DNA of 64,000 bases from Neobacillus massiliamazoniensis (GTDB taxonomy: Bacteria; Bacillota; Bacilli; Bacillales; Cytobacillaceae), in NCBI RefSeq assembly GCF_001048695.1, contig NZ_CVRB01000001.1, positions 310,001 through 374,000 on the forward strand, in the 5' to 3' direction. The position numbers and the translations under genes are program-made. Each line of letters begins with the position of its first letter. Position 1 is the stretch's first letter. Shown piece by piece: positions 8,718 through 16,976 of this stretch. A model generated the notes under the pieces. It made no database searches, had not been told where the DNA came from, and saw only the letters and a program-made list of their open reading frames with translations.

Positions 8718-9758
8718 TTAGTCCAGTAATTCGATTTGATCGTCATCATCCGATTCTGTGATTGTTTTTTCAGCATCTAAACCATAATGATCTCGGATTT
8801 TTTTCTGGATTTCAAGGCGAAGTTCTGGATTTTCTTTTAAGAATAGCTTCGCATTTTCACGTCCTTGGCCAAGTCTTTCGTTATTATAAGAATACCAAGA
8901 ACCGCTCTTTTGAACGATATCCAATTCAGAGCCAAGATCAATGATTTCGCCTTCTTTAGATATTCCTTCACCATACATAATGTCAACTTCAGCTGCACGG
9001 AATGGAGGTGCAACTTTATTTTTTACTACTTTGATTTTGGTTTTATTACCCACCATGTCATTTCCTTGCTTTAACGTTTCTGCACGGCGGACTTCAAGAC
9101 GGATTGTTGAGTAAAACTTTAGGGCGCGACCGCCTGGAGTTGTTTCGGGGTTACCGAACATGACTCCGACCTTCTCACGAATTTGGTTAATGAATACAGC
9201 AATTGTTTTGGATTTGTTGATGGCACCTGATAATTTACGAAGTGCTTGAGACATCAAACGTGCTTGTAAACCAACGTGAGTGTCTCCCATTTCACCTTCA
9301 ATTTCCGCTTTTGGAACTAATGCTGCAACAGAGTCGATTACAATGATATCAACAGCACCGCTTCGAACCAGGGCTTCGGCAATTTCAAGTGCTTGTTCAC
9401 CGGTGTCAGGCTGAGATAATAATAATTCATCAATATTAACGCCTAATTTTTGTGCATAAGCAGGATCCAGGGCATGCTCCGCGTCTATAAACGCTGCTTG
9501 TCCTCCAGCTGCTTGAACTTCAGCAATTGCGTGTAATGCTACGGTTGTTTTACCTGAGCTTTCAGGACCATAAATCTCAATAATCCGACCTCGTGGATAT
9601 CCTCCTACACCAAGTGCTGCATCAAGAGCTAATGATCCGCTCGGAATGGTTGAAATTCTTGTTTCGGTTTTCTCGCCCATCTTCATGATGGAGCCTTTAC
9701 CAAATTGCTTTTCAATTTGCTTTAGAGCCATCTCTAAAGCAGCTTTACGATCACTCAC
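8718..9758 (-). CDS. recA: Recombinase RecA
   Basis: ATP-dependent strand-exchange protein and SOS co-protease. Near full identity to Bacillaceae RecA, with Walker A GPESSGKT at 64-71 and Walker B-type [11 protein letters not shown] chose the GTG start (VSDRKAA, 346 residues) because GAGGAGG is 8 nt upstream and B. subtilis RecA begins MSDRQAA. The ATG two codons earlier is only 2 nt from the ribosome-binding site. The C-terminus is acidic ([12 protein letters not shown]), as usual. It is driven by its own promoter with a LexA box (9830-9881) and ends at a strong terminator. Confidence 0.98.
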   Translation of the reverse strand: MSDRKAALEMALKQIEKQFGKGSIMKMGEKTETRISTIPSGSLALDAALGVGGYPRGRIIEIYGPESSGKTTVALHAIAEVQAAGGQAAFIDAEHALDPAYAQKLGVNIDELLLSQPDTGEQALEIAEALVRSGAVDIIVIDSVAALVPKAEIEGEMGDTHVGLQARLMSQALRKLSGAINKSKTIAVFINQIREKVGVMFGNPETTPGGRALKFYSTIRLEVRRAETLKQGNDMVGNKTKIKVVKNKVAPPFRAAEVDIMYGEGISKEGEIIDLGSELDIVQKSGSWYSYNNERLGQGRENAKLFLKENPELRLEIQKKIRDHYGLDAEKTITESDDDDQIELLD

Positions 9759-9829
9759 TACCATTTCCTCCTCATAATTTATAAAAACATTAATTTATTG
9801 CTAATTCTATTTAAACATTACCTACACTT

Positions 9830-9858
9830 AATATATCGTGTTTTATGGTATTTGTCGA
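9830..9858 (-). promoter_or_regulatory. sigma-A promoter of recA
   Basis: On the minus strand, -35 TCGACA (9853-9858), a 17-nt spacer and -10 TATATT (9830-9835) lie about 70 nt upstream of the recA start and 10 nt downstream of the LexA box. Confidence 0.75.
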
Positions 9859-9867
9859 GTAAAAAGA

Positions 9868-9881
9868 CGAACATTCATTCG
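9868..9881 (-). promoter_or_regulatory. LexA (DinR) box of recA
   Basis: The minus strand reads CGAATGAATGTTCG, which matches the Bacillus SOS consensus CGAACRNRYGTTYG at 13 of 14 positions. It lies next to the -35 of the recA promoter, the expected place for LexA repression. Confidence 0.85.
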
Positions 9882-10115
9882 ACCTTTTTCTGGGTTAAAT
9901 ATGAAGCGAAAATGTGTTTTTGACCCTTCATTTTGTCATGCATCTAATTTTTATGTACCTCAAAAAGATATTATCCAAATTTATCAGATATTTTCCTTAG
10001 GTTTTTATTAAATTGACTACCAGATATAGGGTTAGCTAGTAAATACATAAAAGTTGCGAGTATTAAGGTAAAATCGGCGAGTAAACTAGAAAAATCAGAG
10101 AGAAATAAAAAAATG

Positions 10116-10347
10116 CAGCTTCAAATGCGAAAAATCTTCAGTTTCATTTACGAAAACCTCGGTTTCATTTGCGGAATTCTCGATTTCATTTGCGAAAACT
10201 CTGGTTTCATTTGCGAAAACCAGTTTCTTTTGTGAAAATCTCGGTTCCATTTGCGAAAAATACAGTTTCATTTGCGAAAACCTCGGTTTCATTTGCGAAA
10301 TTCTCGATTTCATTTGTGAAAACTCTAACTTTATTTGCGAAAACCAG
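10116..10347. repeat. 21-bp tandem repeat array between cinA and recA
   Basis: About ten consecutive units of 18-22 bp (mostly 21), each starting TTTCATTTGCGAAAA or close to it and ending in a variable 4-6 bases. Unit starts: 10142, 10163, 10184, 10205, 10224, 10245, 10266, 10287, 10308, 10330, with a degenerate unit before 10142. The unit order at 10142-10223 recurs at 10266-10347, so there is a 124-bp higher-order period. The rest of the 725-nt cinA-recA gap (9882-10115 and 10348-10460) shows no gene. Because 21 is a multiple of three, open frames run through both strands; I do not call them genes. Confidence 0.9.
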
Positions 10348-10460
10348 TAAGTAATATCGCATCAAAAATCTTGCTTTTCTGTGGCTTAGTAAAAATCTTG
10401 AATCTAAGTTCTCAGTAGTTTAAAAGAAGACGAGGTGGCGAATTATACCCTTTTTCATTA

Positions 10461-10502
10461 AAAATAAAAAAATCACAGAAAGCCTAGTTAGCATTCTGTG
10501 AT
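10461..10502 (-). terminator. Terminator overlapping the end of cinA
   Basis: On the minus strand, ATCACAGAATGC and the partly complementary GCTTTCTGTGAT pair and are followed by TTTTTTATTTTT. The cinA TAG stop lies inside the stem. It isolates recA from cinA, whereas other bacteria often co-transcribe them. Confidence 0.85.
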
Positions 10503-11737
10503 TCTTTTAAATAGCGGAGTAAATAATAACATCCATATTTGATAGAACGGACACGGTTTGCTTCGCGTGAGCCGCCAAGATTCAATTTTTCAACAATCGT
10601 CGGTCTTCCTTTGACCGCGATTCCAATAAAAACAGTTCCAACAGGCTTTCCCTCAAGTTCTTCGGGACCAGCAACACCCGTATAGCTAATTCCAATATCC
10701 GTTGAAAATAGTCGAGCAACATTTTCCGCCAATTCCAAGGCGCATTGTTCACTCACAACCCCATGATTTTCAATTGTTGCTTGTTTCACCTGTAAAATTT
10801 GTTGCTTGATTTCAGTTGCATAACAGACAACTCCACCCTTTATAACTGAACTTGCGCCAGGAATGGAGGTTAATTCCTGTTGGAACATACCACCTGTTAA
10901 GCTTTCAGCGGCTGAAATCGTCAATTTATTATCTTTTAAGTACTTCGTTAGTTCCGCTAACAGTGAAGTTTGATCATAGCCGTAGAAGTACTCGCCTACG
11001 CGATTATTAATTACCTTTTCTACTTCATCAAGCATGGATGAGGCAATGGCATTATTAGCATGTTTGGCAGTAATCCTTAGTGTCACTTCTCCGTCGCCCG
11101 CAAGCGGTGCGATGGTGGGATTGCTCTGGTTGTCGATTAAATCAAGGATTTCCGTTTCTAATGCTGCTTCGCCAATACCAAAGTATCGTAACACCCGTGA
11201 AAATATTTGCTCATTTGATCCATTTATACCTGAGAGTGCCTGACAACCATAATTTAAAAACATAGGCTCCATTTCTTTTGGCGGGCCAGGTAACAGCATA
11301 TAAATATGACCGCTTGCCTCGATCATCATTCCCGGTGCCATTCCATGGTCATTAGGTAGAACATGAGACCCTTCAAGTACAAGTGCCTGCTTACGATTGT
11401 TTTCCGTCATAACCCGGTTTGTCCGTTTAAAATAAAGTTCAATCGAGTCTAATGCCTGTTTGTCCATGACAAGTTTTTTACTAATATGCTTAGCAATCGT
11501 TTCTTTCGTCAAATCATCCTTCGTCGGTCCTAACCCACCGGTAAATATGATGAGTTCTGAGCGTTTTTCAGCAGTTCCAATTGCTGCTTCTAAGCGTTCA
11601 GGATTATCACCTACAACCGTATGAAAAAATACATTTATGCCTAACCCGGCTAATTGCTCAGATAAAAAACGAGCATTTGTATTGACAATTTGGCCGAGCA
11701 GCAACTCTGAACCAACGGCAATAATTTCTGCATTCAT
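10484..11737 (-). CDS. cinA: CinA-family protein (competence/damage-inducible)
   Basis: A 417-residue two-domain CinA. The N-terminal MoCF-like domain ([18 protein letters not shown], then [10 protein letters not shown]) is linked in the family to ADP-ribose/NAD-related pyrophosphatase activity. The C-terminal domain (AAESLTGG, then YTGVAGPE) is linked to nicotinamide-mononucleotide deamidase activity. The ATG is preceded by AAAGGGG at 9 nt. It is the last gene of a pgsA-cinA unit, 33 nt after pgsA, and lies upstream of recA as in many Firmicutes. In transformable relatives CinA is part of the competence regulon; no competence box is visible here. Confidence 0.94.
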   Translation of the reverse strand: MNAEIIAVGSELLLGQIVNTNARFLSEQLAGLGINVFFHTVVGDNPERLEAAIGTAEKRSELIIFTGGLGPTKDDLTKETIAKHISKKLVMDKQALDSIELYFKRTNRVMTENNRKQALVLEGSHVLPNDHGMAPGMMIEASGHIYMLLPGPPKEMEPMFLNYGCQALSGINGSNEQIFSRVLRYFGIGEAALETEILDLIDNQSNPTIAPLAGDGEVTLRITAKHANNAIASSMLDEVEKVINNRVGEYFYGYDQTSLLAELTKYLKDNKLTISAAESLTGGMFQQELTSIPGASSVIKGGVVCYATEIKQQILQVKQATIENHGVVSEQCALELAENVARLFSTDIGISYTGVAGPEELEGKPVGTVFIGIAVKGRPTIVEKLNLGGSREANRVRSIKYGCYYLLRYLKESQNAN

Positions 11738-11770
11738 GCTCCATTGCCCCTTTTTTTCAAAATCAAAATT

Positions 11771-12349
11771 CTATTTTGAGTTTTTAAAAACGTGAGAGTT
11801 CTTAGCAAAGTAATCCCATCCAGACCAAATCGTGAATATTAATGCCACCCATAGGGCAACGATATCAAAAGGAAAAGAAATCATTTGAAAAATAATATTA
11901 TGTAACAAAAGTGCTGAAATGGCGACAATTTGCGTCCAAGTTTTTATTTTTCCTAGCATATTGGCGGCCACTACTTCTCCCTCACCGGCGAGCAACAGCC
12001 GAAGACCGGTTACGGCAAACTCCCTACTAATAATAATAATAACAATCCAAGATGGAGCATATCCAAGCTCCACTAAAACGATTAGAGCCGCTGAGACAAG
12101 AAGCTTGTCTGCAAGCGGATCAAGAAATTTCCCCATATTGGTTACAAGATTATGCTTACGAGCATAATAACCGTCAACCCAATCCGTAGCAGAAGCTAAA
12201 ATAAAGATCATCGCCCCTACAAAATGGGTAACAGGAAGGTCGACCCCGAGTATATGCATGTTTCCCCAGTGAAAGGGAGCAAGCATGATTATCAAGAATA
12301 TAGGAATTAATAATATCCTTGAAACCGTGATTCTATTTGGTATATTCAT
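11771..12349 (-). CDS. pgsA: CDP-diacylglycerol--glycerol-3-phosphate 3-phosphatidyltransferase
   Basis: Integral-membrane enzyme that makes phosphatidylglycerol-phosphate from CDP-diacylglycerol and glycerol-3-phosphate. A 192-residue protein with the complete CDP-alcohol phosphotransferase motif: DG, AR, G, D, D in DGYYARKHNLVTNMGKFLDP and the following D of ADK. Several hydrophobic helices are visible. I chose the ATG at 12349 (MNIPNRIT), which has GGAGG 8 nt upstream. A TTG five codons earlier falls on the ribosome-binding site itself. Its substrate is made by CdsA, encoded at 55.7 kb in this window. Confidence 0.96.
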   Translation of the reverse strand: MNIPNRITVSRILLIPIFLIIMLAPFHWGNMHILGVDLPVTHFVGAMIFILASATDWVDGYYARKHNLVTNMGKFLDPLADKLLVSAALIVLVELGYAPSWIVIIIISREFAVTGLRLLLAGEGEVVAANMLGKIKTWTQIVAISALLLHNIIFQMISFPFDIVALWVALIFTIWSGWDYFAKNSHVFKNSK

Positions 12350-12401
12350 CTTTAAATCCTCCAATTAATTTTAAAAGCGAAAAATAGCCATCAAAAGATG
12401 A

Positions 12402-13307
12402 CTATTTGTTCTTCGGAACATATTGAATCGTAATGTTCTGACGAACTGCATCAGTCGGTGAAATAGCGTACTCAAGCTTTTGATCATTAATATAAATATC
12501 AGTATCAACCGCTCTGCCGACTACAATGACAGCTTCACTATCAGATGATAAATCTACAGTTTGGTCTGGAGTCCCATTGGTTGAAAGCGTCCCTTGAAAA
12601 TAGGATTTCCCCTGGCCATTTTTGATACTAACCCATGTTTCACCTTTAGAAACCACTTTTACTTGAAACTTATCCGCATTTTTTAGCGAATAGGTTGCAT
12701 TAATCCCACTGTTTGACACAACAGCTAATTCTTGTGGTGGAGGCGTTAATTCCGGCGGTGGTGGGGGATTATCGACTTTTGCATTATCTTTTTTATCATT
12801 ATTTTTCTTTGTGTTGTTATCTTTATTTTTCGTTTTTGCTTTTTGCAATTGTTCTGACTGAACTATTTTAGTTTGAGCAGTGTCTTGATTAATTGATTGG
12901 CTCGACTTTTTCCCATAATTAATGACCAAGAAATATATTAGACTTGCAGCCCCAATTACAAAAACAGCGATGAGAATTTTCGGAAGTAAATCAAAGACTT
13001 TCGAGCTTCCATCTGAAATTGTTCTCTGAGTTTGTACTCGTGATAATTGCTCAGGTAAATCATCAGAATAAGTAGATGGAATTTCACTCTTATAAGCTTC
13101 AAATAATTCATCAGGATTCAGTTCCAACGCCTCGGCATACTGTTTAATAAAAGCGCGAACATAAAAATTTCCTGGCATACTTGAATAATTACCTTCTTCA
13201 ATCCCCATTAAATATCGCTTTTGTATTTTGGTAATGGATTGCAAATCATCCAAGCTTAATCTTTTTTCTTGTCGGGCTTCTTTTAGTCGATTCCCTAATT
13301 CAGTCAC
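12402..13307 (-). CDS. rodZ: Cytoskeletal/cell-shape protein RodZ
   Basis: A 301-residue single-pass membrane protein that links MreB filaments to the wall-elongation machinery. An N-terminal HTH_25 domain (about 1-70, LGNRLKEARQEKRLSLDDLQ) is followed by a transmembrane helix near 108-130, a Lys/Asn-rich then proline-rich linker (PPPPPELTPPP, about 185-195) and a C-terminal DUF4115 beta domain outside the membrane. Translation begins at GTG with AAGGTG 7 nt upstream. Called YmfM in B. subtilis. It lies between ymfK and pgsA, and spacing suggests co-transcription. Confidence 0.93.
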   Translation of the reverse strand: MTELGNRLKEARQEKRLSLDDLQSITKIQKRYLMGIEEGNYSSMPGNFYVRAFIKQYAEALELNPDELFEAYKSEIPSTYSDDLPEQLSRVQTQRTISDGSSKVFDLLPKILIAVFVIGAASLIYFLVINYGKKSSQSINQDTAQTKIVQSEQLQKAKTKNKDNNTKKNNDKKDNAKVDNPPPPPELTPPPQELAVVSNSGINATYSLKNADKFQVKVVSKGETWVSIKNGQGKSYFQGTLSTNGTPDQTVDLSSDSEAVIVVGRAVDTDIYINDQKLEYAISPTDAVRQNITIQYVPKNK

Positions 13308-13326
13308 TTAAAAACACCTTCCAATA

Positions 13327-14115
13327 TTAAAAATCAAAATCTCCAAAGTTAGACCCTGTGAATAAATTATTTTGATCTACAACCTCATAGGTTATGATCT
13401 CATCTGGGTCATTTCTTAACTCAATAATATAATCGAAATCATCGAGAGTATATTCAGTATTTTGCACAAATATATCAGGATGTTCTACCACCTTAACAGC
13501 AGGCAGACGCATAATTTCACGTACCAGCTGGCGGTGTCGTTCATTCGCTCTTTTTGTCGAAACGATTCCATCAAGGATAAATAAGTTATCTGCATTGTAT
13601 TCATCTTCGATTAGTTGATTCCGAATCGTTTGTTTTAAAAGAGTTGAAGAAACAAATAACCAACGTTTATTTGCACAAACACTAGAAGCAACAATTGATT
13701 CCGTTTTCCCTACCCGAGGCATTCCCCGGATTCCTATGAGTCGATGTCCTTCTTGCTTAAACAATTCTGCCATAAAATCAACTAAAACTCCAAGCTCATC
13801 TCTTACAAACCGAAAAGTTTTTTTATCATCGGCATCTCTTTGGATGTACCGTCCGTGTCTGACGGCTAACCGATCACGCAATTTTGGTTCACGCAGCTTG
13901 ATTACTTTTATTGTGTCCATAGTATGTAAAATTGACTCAAGTCGTTTTATTTGGTCATCGTTTTTTACTAATATTAGTAAGCCACGTCTGCCTTCATCCA
14001 CGCCATTTATCGTAATAATATTGATAGCGAGCATACCCAAGAGGGATGAAATATCTCCCAATAAACCGGGACGGTTTTTTGTAATCTCATATTCTAAATA
14101 CCATTCTTTTTTCAA
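13327..14115 (-). CDS. ymfK: YmfK, DUF3388 protein with ACT-like and P-loop-like segments
   Basis: A 262-residue protein of the DUF3388 family, function unknown. An ACT-like N-terminus (WYLEYEITKNRPGLLGDISS) is followed by a segment with a Walker-A-like motif GMPRVGKTES near the middle. I chose a TTG start (LKKEWYLEY) because a strong GAGGAGG lies 8 nt upstream; a longer frame reading 28 codons further has no ribosome-binding site and crosses the promoter region. It is the first gene after the ymfJ terminator and likely begins the ymfK-rodZ-pgsA-cinA unit. Confidence 0.85.
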   Translation of the reverse strand: MKKEWYLEYEITKNRPGLLGDISSLLGMLAINIITINGVDEGRRGLLILVKNDDQIKRLESILHTMDTIKVIKLREPKLRDRLAVRHGRYIQRDADDKKTFRFVRDELGVLVDFMAELFKQEGHRLIGIRGMPRVGKTESIVASSVCANKRWLFVSSTLLKQTIRNQLIEDEYNADNLFILDGIVSTKRANERHRQLVREIMRLPAVKVVEHPDIFVQNTEYTLDDFDYIIELRNDPDEIITYEVVDQNNLFTGSNFGDFDF

Positions 14116-14284
14116 GCTTAAAACCTCCTCGGTTGGAAAGGAATTTGGCAGTGCCTTGATCATATGAATTAGATAACAAGAAAATTCGACATAAACCACA
14201 GCATTCTTTTCTACACCTATAATATATGATTTTGATGGAAGATGAAAGAAAAAACACAGAGAACGACTATTAATCTAATCACTA

Positions 14285-14310
14285 AAAAAGAAGAGGAATT
14301 CATCCTCTCC
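14285..14310 (-). terminator. Terminator after ymfJ
   Basis: On the minus strand, AGAGGA-TGAA-TTCCTCT is followed by TCTTTTTTAG, directly after the ymfJ stop. Confidence 0.8.
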
Positions 14311-14311
14311 T

Positions 14312-14569
14312 TTAACGTGCTCCATTATTTTGAATAAGCTTAACCATGACACTGGCAATGGCTTGCTGCTCTTGTGGGCTTGCCACTGACCAAAGATCTG
14401 ATAAAACCCTTTGTTGTTCGTTTTTGGGATCAACATTGCTTGCTAAGTAATCTCCGATTTGAAACGCAAGGTTGTTAATAGCTCCCTCACTCATTCCCTC
14501 AGTTTGTGCATGATGAAGGCGATCAGCAAGGAAATCTTCCCACTGTTTCCAGTTTTCCATCATAGTCAT
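14312..14569 (-). CDS. ymfJ: YmfJ, DUF3243 protein
   Basis: An 85-residue all-alpha protein of the DUF3243 family (WKQWEDFLADRLHHAQ near the start), function unknown but conserved in Bacillaceae at this place between ymfI and ymfK. The ATG is preceded by AGGAGG at 7 nt. No membrane segment or signal peptide. A terminator follows immediately. Confidence 0.88.
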   Translation of the reverse strand: MTMMENWKQWEDFLADRLHHAQTEGMSEGAINNLAFQIGDYLASNVDPKNEQQRVLSDLWSVASPQEQQAIASVMVKLIQNNGAR

Positions 14570-14645
14570 TTTTATCCCTCCTGTAAAAAATAGTACAAAT
14601 TTATTATGTGAAACTCAGATGAAAATATTCATGTAAAAAGTTTTT

Positions 14646-15374
14646 TCATGTATACCAACCGCCATTAATACCGAGAATCTGGCCTGTTATATAGGTAGCT
14701 TCATCAGATAATAAAAATGCTACTGCTCCCGCAATTTCGGCCGGCCTTCCTAGTCTGCCCATTGGAATATCACTCTCGATATTTTCAATGTCTTCTGTTG
14801 TAAAGCCTTGCATCATTGGGGTTTTGATTGCTCCAGGTGCAATTCCATTCACACGAATTCCATTTAATGCGACTTCCTTACTCAATGCCTTTACAAAGGC
14901 AATTTGCGCCCCTTTTACTGTCGAATAAGCAACCTCACAAGCGGCCCCCGTCTGTCCCCAAATGGAAGAAATAACAATAATATTTCCTGACCGTTTGCTC
15001 AGCAACTTGGGTAATAATTCTTTTGTCAGCATCAATGGGCTTAAAACATGCAGATTTAACAAGGATTCTGCCTCGGCTTGCTCTAAGTCAACAAACAAGC
15101 CGTATTGACTTGTTCCACCGCAATGGATGATTTCATCAAGAGAAAAAATTTGAGAACAAATACTTTTGTAACCATCAAAGGTCGTTAAATCTGCATGAAC
15201 GGGTAAATATTCTCCCCCGAACTGATTAAGCTTTTCCTTTAATTCTTTGACAGACTGTTCATTCTGATTGTAGTGTAGGTATAAATTATAGCCTTTTTTT
15301 GCTAGGGTATAAGCCACCGCTTGTCCGATTCCACCGCTCGCTCCCGTTATCAAAACATATTTATTCATATACAT
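14646..15374 (-). CDS. ymfI: Short-chain dehydrogenase YmfI (EF-P 5-aminopentanone reductase)
   Basis: A 242-residue classical SDR. Cofactor motif TGASGGIG near residues 10-17, catalytic Ser in ISSIWG and Tyr/Lys in YSTVK, and a C-terminal GQILGINGGW as in FabG-like enzymes. In B. subtilis YmfI is needed to complete the 5-aminopentanol modification of elongation factor P, and this orthologue keeps the same neighbourhood (ymfF-ymfH-ymfI-ymfJ). The start is uncertain by two codons: ATG 15374 or ATG 15368. A decayed GAGTG lies upstream of both. It is separated from ymfH by a terminator and a mobile element. Confidence 0.88.
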   Translation of the reverse strand: MYMNKYVLITGASGGIGQAVAYTLAKKGYNLYLHYNQNEQSVKELKEKLNQFGGEYLPVHADLTTFDGYKSICSQIFSLDEIIHCGGTSQYGLFVDLEQAEAESLLNLHVLSPLMLTKELLPKLLSKRSGNIIVISSIWGQTGAACEVAYSTVKGAQIAFVKALSKEVALNGIRVNGIAPGAIKTPMMQGFTTEDIENIESDIPMGRLGRPAEIAGAVAFLLSDEATYITGQILGINGGWYT

Positions 15375-15399
15375 TCACTCTTCCGTTTATCTATTATCT

Positions 15400-15658
15400 A
15401 TGCGAAAGGCTGTGTTAAACTTGCCTGTTGATTTGTGCTCAAGAAGCGAGCATCCGCGGGCGTTCCGGGGAGCCTCCTCGGCGATTAAGCGCCTGCGGGG
15501 TCTCCCCTGCCCCGTACTCCCGCAGGACTTTGAATCAGCATCTTTGAATCTACACCGCACGAAGGAAATGCATTAGCATTTTCGAGGATCTCGCGCCTTC
15601 CGCTCCAATCAACATAGTTTCAAAAATCAACAATGACCTTTAACACAGCCATGCGAAA
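15400..15658. mobile_element. MITE copy 1, with perfect 8-bp target duplication
   Basis: A 243-bp non-coding element (15408-15650). The ends are perfect 12-bp inverted repeats (GGCTGTGTTAAA, and its complement TTTAACACAGCC), extending imperfectly to about 27 bp with TGTTGATTT. It is flanked by identical 8-bp direct repeats ATGCGAAA (15400-15407 and 15651-15658). The interior is GC-rich and palindromic (CGGGGAGCCTCCTCGGCG, GCGCCTGCGGGGTCTCCCC). It lies in the T tail of the ymfH terminator and has no transposase gene. Confidence 0.92.
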
Positions 15659-15682
15659 AAGCGCCCTAAAAGAGCGCTTTAA
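15651..15682 (-). terminator. Terminator after ymfH
   Basis: On the minus strand, AAAGCGCTC and GGGCGCTTT pair, followed by TTCGCAT. The 8-bp target duplication of the adjacent MITE overlaps its T tail. Confidence 0.8.
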
Positions 15683-15683
15683 C

Positions 15684-16976
15684 CTAATTTTTCTTTGGTA
15701 CCACCTGACATACCGAAAAGCGCTCTTCTGAAATAACCTCGGCTGCAAGCGCTTGGACGTCCTTTAACGTGATCCCCTCAAGCGTTGGAACGACATCAAA
15801 CAGATTCATTTCATTAAAAGCATATCGAGTAAATTGATTCGCAATGTATTCCGGAGAATTGATGGCTCGTAAGAAAGCGCCAATTTTTTTCCTTTTTGCT
15901 CCTTCTAATTTCTCTTCGGATATTGAATTTCCGTTCTTCGCTTCAAAAAGCATTTTTTTCAGTGTGTCAGCTAATTTGTCTGCATCCCTTGTATCGCCGC
16001 CAATCATCGCAAAACCAAATCCCAGTTCTTGGGTATAGTCAGATGAAAAAGTTTCATCTACAAGGCCTTCTTTGTATAGCTGATCGTAGTTCTCTGAGCT
16101 TTTTCCAAATAGTATATCAAGTAGGATATTCATCGTTAATTCATTCTTTAGCATTTTTTCTCCGCTTTGATCCACATGTAATGCTTTTATTCCTACTAAG
16201 CATTTGGATGTTTGCACATTCATTTCAAGCACCTGTTTTTTTTCAGCTGCATGCGGAGGCTCCTCATCAAATTGCCGCTTAATTTCAGGCTGGTCTTTAT
16301 ATTCTTTTTTTGATTGGTTTTCTCTAACTTGATTCATGATGGCTTCAGGGTTAATAGGGCCAACAATAAACAATAACATGTTGCTAGGATGATAGAAAGT
16401 GTTATAACACTCATAAAGCCATTCTTTTGTAATATGCGATATTGACTCGATTGTCCCGGCGATGTCAATTTTAACTGGATGGTTCTGATACAAGTTTTGG
16501 ATCAGACCAAAGTAAAGGCGCCAATCAGGGTTATCATCATACATCGTTATTTCCTGACCGATAATCCCCTTTTCCTTTTCAACGGTTTTATCGGAGAAAT
16601 AAGGGTCTTGGACAAAATCGATAAGGGTTTCTAAGTTTTTTTCTACATCGGTTGTACTTGAAAATAAATAGGCTGTCCTTGTAAAAGATGTAAAAGCATT
16701 CGCAGAAGCACCTTGTCGGCTAAATTGTTGAAAAACATCTCCATCTGCTTTTTCAAATAGCTTATGCTCTAAAAAATGGGCAATCCCATCTGGAACTTTA
16801 ACATATTCATCCTTCTCAAGCGGCATAAAGTAATTATCAACAGAACCGTATTTGGTTGTAAACGTTGCGTAGGTTTTGTTAAATCCTTTTTTCGGTAAAA
16901 TATAAACATTCAGCCCATTTGGCAGTTTTTCATGAAAGAGCTCTTCTTGAAGCTGGTCAAAAGTAATTTTTTCCAT
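15684..16976 (-). CDS. ymfH: M16-family metallopeptidase YmfH (active-type subunit)
   Basis: A 430-residue pitrilysin/insulinase-like zinc protease. The inverted zinc motif HFLEH is near residue 67 (GIAHFLEHKLFE), and the downstream Glu ligand is expected in the helix about 75 residues on. No signal peptide, so it is probably cytoplasmic. It overlaps ymfF by one base (TAATG) with AAGGAGG 10 nt upstream. The tight pairing with ymfF, which lacks the zinc motif, suggests a heterodimer like other bacterial M16B pairs. Natural substrate unknown; peptide processing is inference. Confidence 0.9.
   Translation of the reverse strand: MEKITFDQLQEELFHEKLPNGLNVYILPKKGFNKTYATFTTKYGSVDNYFMPLEKDEYVKVPDGIAHFLEHKLFEKADGDVFQQFSRQGASANAFTSFTRTAYLFSSTTDVEKNLETLIDFVQDPYFSDKTVEKEKGIIGQEITMYDDNPDWRLYFGLIQNLYQNHPVKIDIAGTIESISHITKEWLYECYNTFYHPSNMLLFIVGPINPEAIMNQVRENQSKKEYKDQPEIKRQFDEEPPHAAEKKQVLEMNVQTSKCLVGIKALHVDQSGEKMLKNELTMNILLDILFGKSSENYDQLYKEGLVDETFSSDYTQELGFGFAMIGGDTRDADKLADTLKKMLFEAKNGNSISEEKLEGAKRKKIGAFLRAINSPEYIANQFTRYAFNEMNLFDVVPTLEGITLKDVQALAAEVISEERFSVCQVVPKKN

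Noticed and set aside
10116..10347. CRISPR array
   Set aside because: Units are directly tandem without spacers of constant length, and no cas genes are nearby.
10095..10354. Repetitive small proteins on either strand of the 21-bp array
   Set aside because: Period-21 DNA stays open in several frames; there is no ribosome-binding site or conserved family.
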